Positions 32,169-42,839 of a stretch of DNA of 64,000 nucleotides are shown piece after piece. The translations under genes and the position numbers were made by a program. A model generated the notes under the pieces. It was given only the letters and a program-made list of their open reading frames with translations. It did no database searches and was not told where the DNA came from. Source of the DNA: Cycas panzhihuaensis (Eukaryota; Cycadophyta); assembly GCA_023213395.1 (NCBI GenBank), contig CM041465.1:158851741-158915740 (forward strand). Direction: 5' to 3'. Each line of letters begins with the position of its first letter. Position 1 is the stretch's first letter.

Positions 32169-32181
32169 TTTTTAAGGGGGG
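32169..32181 (+). promoter_or_regulatory. W polypurine tract
   Basis: TTTTTTAAGGGGG(G) just before the 3' LTR: the T-run followed by a purine run is the usual plus-strand primer. Confidence 0.8.
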
Positions 32182-32186
32182 CACTT

Positions 32187-32567
32187 TATTAGGGATCCAA
32201 CCCCTAACTTACCTTCTCTTATATTCTCTTATATCTTCTACTTCTTCTCTCTCTTATATCTTTTATTTCTTCTACTTCTTCCCTTTTCTTAATATCCCAC
32301 ATGCATAAGTAGAAGGTTATGTAGTGGTTATTGAGTACTATATATATTCAGATAATATCCCACATGCATAAGGAGGAGGTTGATTAGTAAGCATAGAGCC
32401 ATATATATATTTATGTAATCCTTAGAGTATGGTATCTTAAATATCATTGCTATTGCATGTAATTGGGAGGTTGCCCCCTCGAAGGGTATTGTAATACAAG
32501 TGCTCTTTTGGAGTTATTTGCTTATTATTTTGGTGTGCAATTATTATTAAGGAATGGTATCCTAACA
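32187..32567 (+). repeat. W 3' LTR (381 bp)
   Basis: Copy of 26476-26890. TG has become TA at the start; the end TCCTAACA is intact. One minisatellite unit fewer than the 5' copy. Confidence 0.92.
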
Positions 32568-32572
32568 CAGAA
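32568..32572. repeat. Target-site duplication of W, right copy (CAGAA)
   Basis: Matches 26471-26475. Confidence 0.9.
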
Positions 32573-33260
32573 GTATATAGTCGAACCCATTACCTAATAG
32601 TCCATGTAATTGTTCAAACATTGAAATCTCTCTTAAACCATACCCTCCATTAGATTATAGAAAAATTGATAATCATGGTAGATGGTAGGAAATAAGACAT
32701 GATTGTTCTTGACTCTAAAGATGAAGGAATTAGTCATCAATCATATGCTCAAACCTGATCCACAAAGAATCATTTGGGTTCCTAAACAACTCAAGTTAAT
32801 CTCGAAAATGAATCCATTAAGAAATATCTTAATGACTACCAAAATCTAACTCCTAAAGAATAGAAGATAATGGGTTTTAAGCATATTTTAATTATTTATA
32901 AACTATATAGTCACAGAAAAAGTAAAAGTTAGAAAAAATTATGATACAACATTTCAATATTGAACAGAAATCACACGAGCCAAGAGTATGGATTTAATAA
33001 ATGGAAAATTATTTTTGTCTAGTGGAAATCAATCCAGTGAAACAAGTTGCTTTGGCTACAATGCACATGGATAGAATAACGTGCAAATGGTGATAATGTC
33101 TAGAATATATAACATTTCATAATCAATTACCAACCTAAAAAGAATTTATCTATTTATTCATTAAATGATTCGAAATAGTAATTGATTATGATTACTATTG
33201 TGATTTATAAAAGTTAAATCTAGATATGTAGAAGAATACAACATAGCTTTTACTAAGTTA
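32573..33260 (+). pseudogene. Z gag, middle part
   Basis: Degraded gag capsid sequence: ALATMHMDRITCKWW-like residues near 33050-33090 (read across frames), YLFIK near 33152, and YNIAFTKLSYVLE near 33235, where the LINE is inserted. The frame continues after the LINE at 36933 with DVSTHRLIQLYINGL, a good gag join. Many stops. Confidence 0.7.
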
Positions 33261-33275
33261 AGCTATGTATTAGAA
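33261..33275. repeat. LINE target-site duplication, left copy (15 bp)
   Basis: AGCTATGTATTAGAA, repeated exactly at 36918-36932 directly after the LINE poly(A). Confidence 0.93.
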
Positions 33276-33338
33276 ATCACTCGCCCCTTCTAATGAATTT
33301 TTCGGACCCAGGCAAATTAAATCGGTGCCTTTCGATTT

Positions 33339-35740
33339 GAACTAATGTGGTTATGCCATCCAGACCTGCGAGGGAAAATCGAGGAATGGTGGGGTATCGA
33401 TATCAAGGGACATGCCATGTATAGATTTTCAAAGAAGCTGGACTGGGTCAAAAAATAAATTAAGGCCTGGAATAAGGAAGTTTTTCAGAGTTTAAATGAT
33501 CAAAAGGATAAAATTAGCCAGGAGTTGAAAGGCATAGAGGATCAAATCGAGTGGTGGGGCCGATCAGAGGAATTGGACAAGGCTGAGAAAGAGCTCACGG
33601 AGTCTATGGAGGAGATCCTCAAAAGAGAAGAGATCCACTGGAGATAAAAATCTAGGGCTCTCTGGCTGGCTGAAGGGGATAGGAATACCAGATTTTTCTA
33701 CATGACCACTGTAAAGCATAGGGCGAGTAACAGAATCAAGTCTCTTCACAAGGAAGATGGTTCTGTCGTCAGCTCGGATGAGGACATGAAGGAGATGGCA
33801 TGCGATTATTTTAAGAACTTATTCACTGAACCGCTAGGCGGGAACGAGGAAAGGAGGAAAGACTTTCTGAACAATATTCCTTGTTTGGTGAATGAAGTCC
33901 AGAATACAAAACTCACACCCCCTTTTCTCAAGAGGAGGTCAAGATGGCTCTCTTCGGGATGAAGAAAGATAAAGCGCCTGGCCCTGATGGTTTCCCCCCG
34001 GGATTCTTTCAAGAATTCTGGGACATCATTAAGGGGGATCTCATGGAAGCAATAAAGGAGTTTGAAATGAACAGAAAGATCCTGCAGGAATGGCAGACCA
34101 CCTTTCTTGTCCTTATTCCGAAAAAAGTAGGGGCTAATAGGATGGAAGACTTCCGCCCTATTAGCCTCTGCAATGTTAAATACAAAATTATAACGAAGGT
34201 CCTGGTGAATAGGATGAAGAAAATTATGCCAAACATCATATCCCAGAATCAAGATGGTTTCCTTCGGGGCAGGCAGATTTACGATGGCTATATTGTTGTC
34301 CACGAAACACTTCATTCAGCGGCGGAGAGGAAGGATCCAGTGATGCTTGTTAAGATTGATCTATCGAAAGCTTTCAATAGGGTCTCCTGGGACTGCATGT
34401 TAGAATGTCTTGGTGCTTTTGGTTTTGGGGAGACTTGGCGGTCCTGGATAAAATTATGTATTGGAAACCTGCAATTCTCTGTTATCATAAATGGCTTTGC
34501 TTCCAAATTTTTCCTGGGATTTAGGGGGTTGAGACAGGGTGACCCTCTCTCTCCTTTTCTGTTTATCACGATGGCTGAGCTCCTGGGCAGAACATTGGAG
34601 TCACTTGAGGAAGGGAGGGAGCTATAAAAGGCATAAAACCGACATCTGGGGTGGATTCTGTGGCCCATCATCAATTCGTGGACGATAATATATTCTTAGG
34701 GAGGGCTGCTCTGGGCGAAGCTTCCAAATTCAAAGAGATTCTGGTCTACTTTGAGGAAGCCACGAATCAAAAGATAAATTTGAACAAGAGTAATGTATTC
34801 TTCTTAAACACCCTGGGCCAAGCTCAAGGCAGGATAAGCAGAATCTTAGGGATGAGTATTAAAAAGCTCCCTTCTATCTACCTTGGGCTGCATCTCTTTA
34901 TTGGGAGAATGACTAAGGACATGTGGAATCCCCTCATTGATAGGATGCAAAGAAGGCGGTGGAAAGGCGCCCTTCTTAGTCTTCTTGGGAAACTCCGGTA
35001 GTCGCTTGGTCTTTGCAGAGTATTCCAAAGATATTGGATGTCTATATTCAGAGTCCCGACGGGCATTTCAATTATAATGGAATCTATCTAGAAAAGATTC
35101 CTTTGGTCTGGAACGGAGAGTAAAGGCGAAATTCACTTGGTCGGTTGGGATAAAGTGCACTTGCCGAAATGGGTCAAGGCCTTAACAGAAGGATTCCTCC
35201 TTTAACACTGCTCTTGGGGCTAAGTTGGGGTGGCGTCTCCTAAAAAGGGGAGAGAGACCTTGGGAGAAGATACTAACTAGAAAATACATTCAAGGGGGCT
35301 CCCTTATTGTGAATGATGCCTCCCAGGTTGGCTCCATTGTCTGGAGAAGTATTCTCAAAGCATGGAGAGTTATAAGAAAAGGATTGAAATGGAGACTTGG
35401 TGATGGAGCCTCCATAAGGTTTTGGGAGGATGTTTGGTGTTGTGACAAGGCCCTTAAGGACTTTCCCGACCTGGTACCTATTATGGGCCCCTGTGTCAGG
35501 CAATATGGCACTCAGGTCAAGGACTATTGGACTGGGAGTGGAAAATATAAAGGGTGGAAACCGCTGGAGGAAATCCAAGGAGAAAGATTTCAAGAAGGCC
35601 TAAATAAGGTAAAGAAGATCCTTAGTAAGAATTATATTCCCAGAATGACTTCGACGGATACGGTTGTGTGGCCTTTAGACCCGTCTGGGGATTACACAGT
35701 AAAACAAGGATATCATTTCCTTTGTATAAACAGAGGTGAC
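33339..35740 (+). pseudogene. LINE ORF2: linker, reverse transcriptase and thumb
   Basis: Pieces across frames: WLAEGDRNTRFFY near 33665, HRASNRIKSLHKEDGSVV near 33717 and DYFKNLFTEP near 33805. RT proper follows: KDKAPGPDGFPPGFFQEFWD (33966), FLVLIPKKVGANRMEDFRPI (34105), CNVKYKIITKVLVNRMKKI, SQNQDGFLRGRQI (34240), LVKIDLSKAFNRVSWD (34347) and GLRQGDPLSPFLFI (34525). The catalytic FADD equivalent reads QFVDD at about 34673. Frame breaks lie near 33940, 34625 and 35000. The thumb and spacer (GWRLLKRGERPWEKI, then GDGASIRFWEDVWC near 35399) reach 35740. It would perform target-primed reverse transcription. Confidence 0.92.
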
Positions 35741-36100
35741 TAGAGAAATCCAACCCTTGAAGGGGTTTGGAAGCTCCCCATTATTTCCAAGATAGTGATT
35801 TTCTGGTGGACCTACCTCAAGAACAAAATCCTCACTCTAGATAACCTGAAGAAGAGAGGTATTGAGTTGGCAAATAGATGCATCTTATGTGGCTCTGAGG
35901 AAGAATCTAGAGACCACATTTTCATTGGGTGCGCATACACTAGAGAGGTCTGGAGGATGGTTCTCAGGGAATTTGAGGTATGCTGGACATTTTCAAAAGG
36001 GATTTTTGATTTATGGCTGGCCTGGCTTAGCCCCTTTAGAAGCGAGAACCACGAGTGCATTCGAACGTGGCGCTCCGATTGTAACTTGGAATATATGGAA
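35741..36100 (+). pseudogene. LINE zinc-finger (zf-RVT) region
   Basis: IVIFWWTYLKNKILTLDNLKKRG begins near 35792 and RCILCGSEEESRDHIFIGC near 35877 gives a C-x2-C...H-x4-C pattern of the zf-RVT domain that follows RT in plant LINEs. The frame shifts soon after (WNIWKERNRRIFQG is in another frame near 36085). The domain's exact biochemical role is not settled. Confidence 0.85.
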
Positions 36101-36179
36101 AGAAAGGAATCGACGTATTTTCCAGGGTCTCCAGATGGATCAGATAGCCATCTTCAACAAAATATCCTCGGATATTATG

Positions 36180-36790
36180 GAAAACGCTAGTAATGTGAAG
36201 GAAAAACGTATCTCCATACGGAGAGCGAGATTCTTAGTAAATGGGGACATCTCCGTTTTGAAGTTGCAAGGACCGAGGCGTAGTTGGCGACCTCTGACGA
36301 GACATGGAGCAAAGTTAACTTTGATGGGTCTACTAAAGGAAATCCTGGGGAAGCCGGGGGCGGGGGTATCTGTAGGGATAGCTCTGGCACCCCCATCTGG
36401 GCATTCGCAGATTACTATGAATGTCAGACAAACCACTATGCGGAAATGCAAGCAATGTTCAAGGCGCTCGACCTAGCAGCTGAGGAGAACATTCGGTGCA
36501 GTATTAGAGGGGGATTCAGAGGTGGTGATTAAGACATTAAAAGGTGAGGCTCTCCCAGATTGGAGATTCTAGGCCCTTTTCAATGACGCCAAGGAGCTCA
36601 TGAAGGGAATGATTGATGTTCGCATAAGGCATACCTACAGAGAAGGAAACAAACCAGCGGATTTCTTGGCAAATTGGGGGGCAAGGCATTGGGAAGGTCA
36701 AGTGTGGAAGAGAGATTTCCCTAGGGATCTTATGGTTCTGATAGATAAGGATATGATTCACAATGGCCAGTGGGGCTTGTCCGTGAGATA
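36180..36790 (+). pseudogene. LINE C-terminal RNase H domain
   Basis: WSKVNFDGSTKGNPGEAGGG near 36305 carries the first catalytic Asp (N-F-D-G-S), then GICRDSSGTPIWAFADYY, HYAEMQAMFKALDLAAEE near 36432 with the Glu, EGDSEVVIKTLKGEALPDW near 36508 (frame +1) with the second Asp, and RIRHTYREGNKPADFLANWG near 36618 with the final Asp. Two frameshifts interrupt. Continuity with zf-RVT and the poly(A)/TSD beyond it show it belongs to the LINE and is not a host RNase H gene. Confidence 0.9.
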
Positions 36791-36909
36791 GCTACATCCT
36801 AGACCATGGGGATGTCACGGTCAAATATCTCATGGTAGCTCTAGGCTCCCTGATGTATTAGGTTGTGGGACCCTGTTCAAACCCACTATAAATTCATTTT
36901 ATCTTACCG

Positions 36910-36917
36910 AAAAAAAA
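36910..36917 (+). other. LINE poly(A) tail
   Basis: Run of A after TTATCTTACCG, immediately before the right copy of the 15-bp duplication. Confidence 0.85.
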
Positions 36918-36932
36918 AGCTATGTATTAGAA
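36918..36932. repeat. LINE target-site duplication, right copy
   Basis: Exact copy of 33261-33275 (the first A may belong to the tail). Confidence 0.93.
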
Positions 36933-37800
36933 GATGTCTCGACTCATAGACTTATTCAACTATACATCAATGGCTTAATAATGGAAATTCAAGCTAATAT
37001 TAAGGTCCAAGAACCAAAAGATCTTAACAAAGTGATACAATTAGCCAGAATATATGAAGATAAGCTTAATGCATTATGAAAAACTAATATAAACCCCTAT
37101 ATTCCTATACTTGTTTAGCATAATCCATTGTCAAATTCTTAGCATAAACCATTATCAATTAATTTGAATCAACCTGTCAAACCAATCATTCAAAAGATAA
37201 GAACAGAATAAGAAGAGTTAAGGAAAAAGGACTTGTGTTTTAGATACTAAGAGAAGTGGAGTCTTAGGTATAAATGTCAAAGGAACTAGTTATATATAAT
37301 TAGATTATTACTTGATGATAATATTAATGAAGAAGAACAAGAACAAGGGTTAGAAAATAATCAAGAAGATTGCCATAACTATGAATATCAGGAAATTTAT
37401 TGTAATCTTGAGGTTAATAATCTAAAAATGTCATTCCCATCTATGAGTACTCTCACTCAACCAAACACATTAAAACTACAAGGATTTGTAAAAAAGCAAG
37501 CTATTATAATATTGGTAGATTTAGGTAGCACTCATAATTTTATTGATAGGAAGTATGCTTAGCAACTGAGATTATTTCCATTAAGGACTCCTCACTTCCA
37601 AGAAAGTATTAGAGGAAGATAAGTAATATTAGGCCAAGGCTTGGTGAAAAACCTTAATCTCATAGTAAGCAATGTCAATATTATAAAATGCGTTTCTATC
37701 ATTAATGTGGGAGGTGTAGATATTGTGTTAGGTAATGAATGGTTCAATACACTTAGAACTTTTGTAATAAATTTAGATGAGCAATTCATATGATTTAAGA
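36933..37800 (+). pseudogene. Z gag end and aspartic protease
   Basis: The gag end reads DVSTHRLIQLYINGL, EIQANIKVQEPKDLNKVIQ and LARIYEDKLNAL (to about 37080). A knuckle-like LCF-RY-EKW-RYKC remnant is near 37230-37275. The protease follows: IILVDLGSTHNFIDRKYA near 37505 (catalytic D-S-G changed to D-L-G), then INVGGVDIVLGNEWFNTLRT near 37700 and DEQFI, where a stop ends the frame near 37794. Nothing RT-like follows. In an intact element these make the particle and mature it. Confidence 0.83.
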
Positions 37801-38135
37801 AGGAAGAACCATCACGCTCTCAGAAAAAAAGTTAAGAAAAACTAAAGTAATATCACACAAGTATATGGAAAAGGAAACTAAGAAGCATCCTCAAGATTTA
37901 AAAGCTCAAATCTTCATGTTCCTAGTAGAAATTAAATTGACAACTAAAAAAACTAAAATATACAAAACATCCCAAAAATATAAAAAATGTTTCCAAAGCC
38001 TTCAAATGGAATCATCTTCCAATAAAATCCCATAATATCTTAATGGATACTAATTTAATAAATGACAATGTTCATTTTAAGGACTGCAATCATTTGACTA
38101 TGTTTCGTGGGTGAAACATTTTAAGGGGGAAGAAT
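37801..38135 (+). other. Z 3' region and polypurine tract
   Basis: About 330 bp without recognised domains, ending in TTTTAAGGGGGAAGAA (tract at about 38119-38134) right before the 3' LTR. Confidence 0.7.
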
Positions 38136-38369
38136 TGTTATGTGCCTCCTCAAAGCTAATTAATTAAATTATTAAGTGAATAGGTGCCTTTGAATAGTTA
38201 CAACCTTTTATGAATGGGATTATTCTGTACATATAAATACTCTCTCTTATGTGACATTTATCATCACTTATTTATCTATCAAATTAATTAGTCTATTTTA
38301 ATCATTCAAACTTCTAAGCACACTTATGTACTTCACTATTTTCTTTAAGTTAAGAAAATGTCCATAACA
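38136..38369 (+). repeat. Z 3' LTR (234 bp)
   Basis: Starts TGTTATGTGCC, ends CCATAACA; aligns with 24178-24412. Confidence 0.9.
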
Positions 38370-38374
38370 TAACT
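38370..38374. repeat. Target-site duplication of Z, right copy (TAACT)
   Basis: Matches 24173-24177. Confidence 0.85.
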
Positions 38375-39478
38375 TATGAATCTTTTACCTCTTATCCTAT
38401 AAGATATAAAAAACTAATGTGCACCTCTATTAGTAATTCTATATAGGTAATCCTTGTAGCCTTTTTTGTCAACTAATCTCTCTTAATCATCTCATCAAAT
38501 CAATTAAACTCTAGGTATAGGGCATGCCACCTAACTTATCAAGTTTGTTGTAATAATATAACATGTAATGTATTATGTGTCTCTTGCTATATATGGTTAT
38601 TAGATTCCTATTTGAAAACATATATTAGCTAGACTCCTCAATAATTAATCCTAGTTTTATAGATAACCTACAACCATTACAACCAATCAACCAAATAATT
38701 AATCTTATGAGACTTCTTCTCATCTTATATTTGAAGAGTAACTTGATAATCCAACCAATAACTCTTATCAAATAAATTCTTTTAAACAACTCAAGTAGTA
38801 TCATTATTTCCATGATTTAATCAATTATTCATTCAAACAAATAGGTGATCAATGTATCCGTTATCAAGCTAGTTGATCATTCATTGTGTCCTTCATTCAA
38901 CCTTGTCATTATCTAATCAACTTGTGTTTTTCATTCAGTTAAATCATATACCAAAACTTCTTCATTTATTTGGGGGATCATAAATCATTAAAGATGTATT
39001 ATTTGTCTCTAATCCATCATTAAGTAGGTTCTCATGAGTTGTACAATGCTTGAATTTAAGCCTTAAATATGTATTTTTCTTATATTTTCCCATTTAATAA
39101 CTATCAATAATCATCAACACACACTCATTTGTATCAACATATATTTAGGAACCTTTAAAATCATCAAGTAATGCTAAAATATGTCTTAAATTATTCTAAA
39201 AACTTACCTATAAATATACCAAAAGCTGCTTACTCAATTTTATTAATGAAAATCTCCATGATAAAATCTCCATGATAAAATCTCCAAAATATGCCTTATA
39301 ACCTCTTATTTTATTTGACTTTAAGTTTACTTTTTAACACAATTAGTAGATTGAAAATATAACCTCATATAAAAAAGTTATGCATAAAAAACTAAGGGTA
39401 TGTCATGACAATTTTAAGAATGAGGTCAAAAATACATTTAAGCACCTTTAATTTTTTTAACATATGGCTATGAATTAC
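38375..39478 (-). other. S internal sequence, middle segment
   Basis: AT-rich, with no domain recognised on either strand. A 14-bp tandem duplication (ATGATAAAATCTCC) is near 39256-39284. The last 180 bp (about 39300-39480) recur at about 52700-52885 as part of a tandem duplication split by V. Confidence 0.45.
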
Positions 39479-39483
39479 CTCCA
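39479..39483. repeat. Target-site duplication of V, left copy (CTCCA)
   Basis: Partner CTCTA at 52441-52445 differs by one C/T. Confidence 0.75.
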
Positions 39484-39881
39484 TGTTACACAATTATTAT
39501 AGCTAATGGAATATGAGTATCTATACATATGATGAAGGTGGATAAAATTTAATGGTAACTATTAATATGCATTTTAGCCACATAAGTCTACTAATGATAT
39601 TGAAGGTTGGATGCCCTAGCAATATGATTCTATGGGAAGTAGCTACTTTTGCTTATTTAAGAACAGTTATTTATAAAGAGAGTTTTATATATTAAGTTCA
39701 TTTATAATATCATACGTTGCATGAATTTGGTGTTCATTTTGGTGCTTTTCAGTGCCCTTTATCCTCTTGTAATTTTTTCTAAATAAAGCTATAAATAAAA
39801 ATCTATTGGCTACACTTTTGTGCTTCTTTCTTAAGCTCTTTATTATAAGTTAGTGTATAATTACTAATTAGAACCATTCTA
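39484..39881 (+). repeat. V 5' LTR
   Basis: Starts TGTTACACAATT, ends ACCATTCTA; shares CACATAAGTCTACTAATG and ATTTATAAAGAGAGTTTT with 52044-52440. Confidence 0.87.
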
Positions 39882-39883
39882 AA

Positions 39884-39894
39884 TGGTATCAAAG
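39884..39894 (+). promoter_or_regulatory. V primer-binding site
   Basis: TGGTATCAAAG, two bases after the LTR; one change from the iMet-type site. Confidence 0.82.
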
Positions 39895-40082
39895 TTGAGT
39901 TGCATATCCATCCAAGGAAGCAAATTAGTAAGAAGAGCATAAACATTAGAATTTCCCCTTAGTGAAACCCTATTTTGCTTTTATTTATATTTTCAATGTT
40001 ATTATTATTTTCTAAAATTCTATAATTAGTTATAAGTGGGCAATAATATCCCTCCCTTCCATATCCTTTAATTATTAAGTAA

Positions 40083-40102
40083 AGACCCCATGTCAAGGGT
40101 CT
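40083..40102 (+). promoter_or_regulatory. V leader hairpin 1
   Basis: AGACCC and GGGTCT with an 8-base loop, as in W and T. The hairpin 2 region follows near 40224-40252 but its pairing is decayed. Confidence 0.6.
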
Positions 40103-41258
40103 TAAGATATCATAGGGATTTGTCATTTTTGGCTAAGAATATATGGGTATATTCCTATACATAAAGCGAAGTAGATAACATTGCTTATATAAGCTTTAGA
40201 TAGAACCTCACTACAAAATTGTGCCTCTATGTACCCTCATGTATATCGAAGGACCCTTATAGGTTCCCCTACCTTACCTGGCTTAGGAAATATATTGATT
40301 GCTTATCCTTTATAATGCATTGGTTAGTGATTAGCATTAGGAAGCTACTCCTTATAAACACCTTAACACAACTATCACAACTATGGATATAGATTTCCTC
40401 CATAGTTGGTACCTTGAGAGATTGGGTTGAGCAATAGTAATGATTGGGAAGTTTATCAAAGGGCCTATAAAATTAATTACACCCTATTTCTTAAGTCTTA
40501 GGCACTTCCAAATTCGATATAAAATTACTAAGACTACTGTGCATCTAAATATAAACTACTAACAAATCCTATGATATAGTAAATAACACAATCTTTAAAT
40601 ATAATAATAATAATCTCATAATACTAGAACCAAACTTTGAATACTTCCTGTCTAAAGTTTCAACCTAATTTCTGAGTTCCCTTCAATCCAATGTCCACCT
40701 TAAAAAAGAAAAAGGGAATTCATAGGGCCAATTTGGTGAATACCTATATGATTTTGACAAAATTTGCATTAGTAGATTTAACTTGAAAAAAAAAGTCTAC
40801 ATCTCATAAGTTAGTACAATATACATCTTACTTTTATCAATATATCATGTTAATCATTTTTTACTAGGTTAATTTCAATGATCATTTTTTAGAAAAAATG
40901 ATATATAGATATCCCATGGGTCTTATAATCTAATTTTTTCTATAAAAAACTCAGATATTCTATCTTAACAAGCTCTCCATATTTTTCTTAGTGTGCTAGG
41001 TGATTTTATTACTTATTTTTAAAGGTTAATATGCTATAGACACCCTATCCCACTTCCTTTTTCTCTCTTATATCTCCTAATTTGATAATCTTGTTCTTTT
41101 TATCTAATCCCTAACTTGTTTATCCAATTCTCACTTCCTCATCCCTTTTCATTGAAACCCTTTCTTCTTTTATATAAATTATAGCACCAACTGAGGTAAA
41201 TTGCATCTCTACATTAGAAACATAACTGATCGGTATGTAGAATATACATAAAGAGGAT

Positions 41259-42230
41259 ATGGCCCAAATCATAATAGATATAACAAACTTGGTTACTTAG
41301 AATGATTTTGCAAAGGTATTAAAGGAAATAGTAAATTTGAGTATTCAAGTTTCCAATCTCACGTCTTAGGTGTCTAATATCACTCTCGACTCTAGCTTTA
41401 ATAACAACTCACATAGCAATGCTATTTCCCCTCCTCAAACACCTCCTCAACAAACATTTAATCAAAAAATTAATATATCAAATTTTGATCTAGATCTTAA
41501 CAAACATTCTACTCACAATTAAATTAGCAAATTAGAATCTTACTTTTCTCTCAATCTTATGACTAAGGTTGATCAATGAACATTTGCATCTATCCACTTA
41601 GAGGGTAAGGCCTATCACTAGTACCAATGGTGGTATTGTGAATATTTGAACATGGAATCAATTCTGTAATTATTTCTTCAAACAATATAAAGAAACTTAG
41701 AATCAAACCTTCTTTAGCTAACCCACTAAACTAAAATAATTAACATCTATAGAAGCTTACACAGATGAGTTTCAAGCTTCTCATAATCAAGTTCACTAAA
41801 ATCTTAATTAACAAATAATTATGGAAACCTATGTAGTTGGACTTAAGGAACATATTTAAATACAAATGAAGATAAACCCACCTTAAATAGGGCCAAATCC
41901 ATTGAGGTTGAATTTGTAATGGAATAAACACCCACCTCTTGAAGAGATACTGCATGGTATAATTGTCCCTAGCCAATATACCTATATCAACCATTATAAT
42001 TTTGAGTAAAAGACCCCTAGTAGCCCACAACAGAACCACCAGTAAAAGAATTGATAATTAGATTAGAATGAGTACCACATGTAAAATGACAAGGCATAGA
42101 GAAGACAACCTATACATCTAATACACAAGAAAATAAACCCTTAGTCATAGTAAATTATGTAAAGGCAAATATATGATATTCACCATCGATCCCACTATGT
42201 CCCTAGATGAAAATTTTGATTATAAAAAAT
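41259..42230 (+). pseudogene. V gag
   Basis: ATG at 41259 opens MAQIIIDITNLVT. NDFAKVLKEIVNLSIQVSN then looks like the coiled-coil N-terminus of chromovirus gag. INISNFDLDLNKHSTHN near 41472 and YFSLNLMTKVDQ near 41540 match the capsid start of T (INIPTFDPDVNRECTQS, PYFTLHPMSEEDQL). The end, near 42150-42230, parallels T after its knuckle (KLCKGKYMIFTIDPTMSLD against FCKAWYIVFSIDPSLSPD). Stops and frameshifts throughout. Confidence 0.8.
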
Positions 42231-42319
42231 GAACTTAAAGAAGAACCTCCCTTAGAAGATTTCCTCAATCCTAAGCTAGTAGTATCCTTATTCATTATTT
42301 CCTCTACCACCTACCCTAA

Positions 42320-42670
42320 ACCACTCTAACTTAAAGGCATTTTAAGGAAGACTCTGATCACCATATTAATTAAGGATGGAATATCATTAAACTTCATTAA
42401 TATTTCAACAACCAGATAAGTTAACCTGTACATTGAACTAAAAACTAGTTTCACCTATTCCTTACTGGACCATAAAACTCTTCATTGTGTAGGCACTATA
42501 AAGAATTTACATGTCCAAATTAGCACTTATCATTTGAAGTTTGATTTTAATGCTTTGTCCATTGGAGGATCTAATGCTATCTTAGGGTCTAGTAGCTTTA
42601 AACACTTTTGCATTTATAGCATCAATAACTTATTAAGCAATCCTTTTATATTATTCAAATACCAATTTGG
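42320..42670 (+). pseudogene. V aspartic protease
   Basis: LKGILRKTLITILIKDGISL near 42330 then NFINIS corresponds to the active-site strand; the catalytic triad is K-D-G, so it is inactive. FNALSIGGSNAILGSSSFKH near 42550 is the second hydrophobic block. Homologous to T 47642-47280. Confidence 0.78.
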
Positions 42671-42839
42671 TTAAATGCACAAATTTTATAATCTTTAATC
42701 ACCCCCCAACAAGCTCATTTCTCCTAAATAAATAAGCAAGCAATTGAATAATAACATTGGGCATATATTATGACTTAATAATATTTAGCCTCAATTAAAT
42801 ATTCACCCAAGCATCCAAACCATCATTACTAAATATCAA

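Larger units (their letters stand above)
26476..32567 (+). mobile_element. Element W: full-length Ty3/gypsy chromovirus inserted in Z
   Basis: Complete layout in about 6.1 kb: 5' LTR, iMet primer site, structured leader, gag, protease, RT, RNase H, integrase with chromodomain, polypurine tract, 3' LTR, all bounded by CAGAA. From 27795 to past 30700 everything lies in one frame broken only by in-frame stops; one frameshift near 30850 precedes integrase. The order and chromodomain place it in the chromovirus branch. A further W-type LTR occurs at 58879. It is the best preserved chromovirus in the window but cannot produce an intact polyprotein. Confidence 0.93.
33276..36917 (+). mobile_element. 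5'-truncated L1-type LINE inserted in Z gag
   Basis: A 15-bp duplication on both sides, a short poly(A) at the 3' end (36910-36917) and an ORF2-type coding content identify a non-LTR retrotransposon. It starts at the end of the endonuclease region (RFELMWLCHPDLRG near 33336), so ORF1 and most of the endonuclease are missing. Order: linker, RT, zinc-finger RVT region, then RNase H, the arrangement of plant L1 elements with a C-terminal RNase H. It is GC-richer and much less decayed than its surroundings, so it is probably young relative to Z. Confidence 0.93.
24178..38369 (+). mobile_element. Element Z: short-LTR gag-protease-only retrotransposon carrying W and a LINE
   Basis: LTRs of 235 and 234 bp (24178-24412, 38136-38369), a primer site at 24415, a polypurine tract before the 3' LTR and TAACT on both sides define it. 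Removing W (26476-32567 plus one duplication) and the LINE (33276-36917 plus one duplication) leaves about 4 kb inside. That holds a long leader, a gag frame starting at 26453, and a protease ending near 37790, then about 340 bp to the polypurine tract. There is no room for, and no trace of, RT, RNase H or integrase. Z therefore looks like a non-autonomous gag-protease element that needed a partner's pol. Confidence 0.85.

Noticed and set aside
36284-36532. Possible host RNase H-like gene
   Set aside because: It lies between the LINE zf-RVT region and the LINE poly(A) and duplication, so it is the LINE's own domain.
38375-39478. Copia pol on the minus strand of S
   Set aside because: A short minus-strand frame (38813-38625) and others were checked for copia RT and RNase H blocks; none was convincing, so S is left unclassified.
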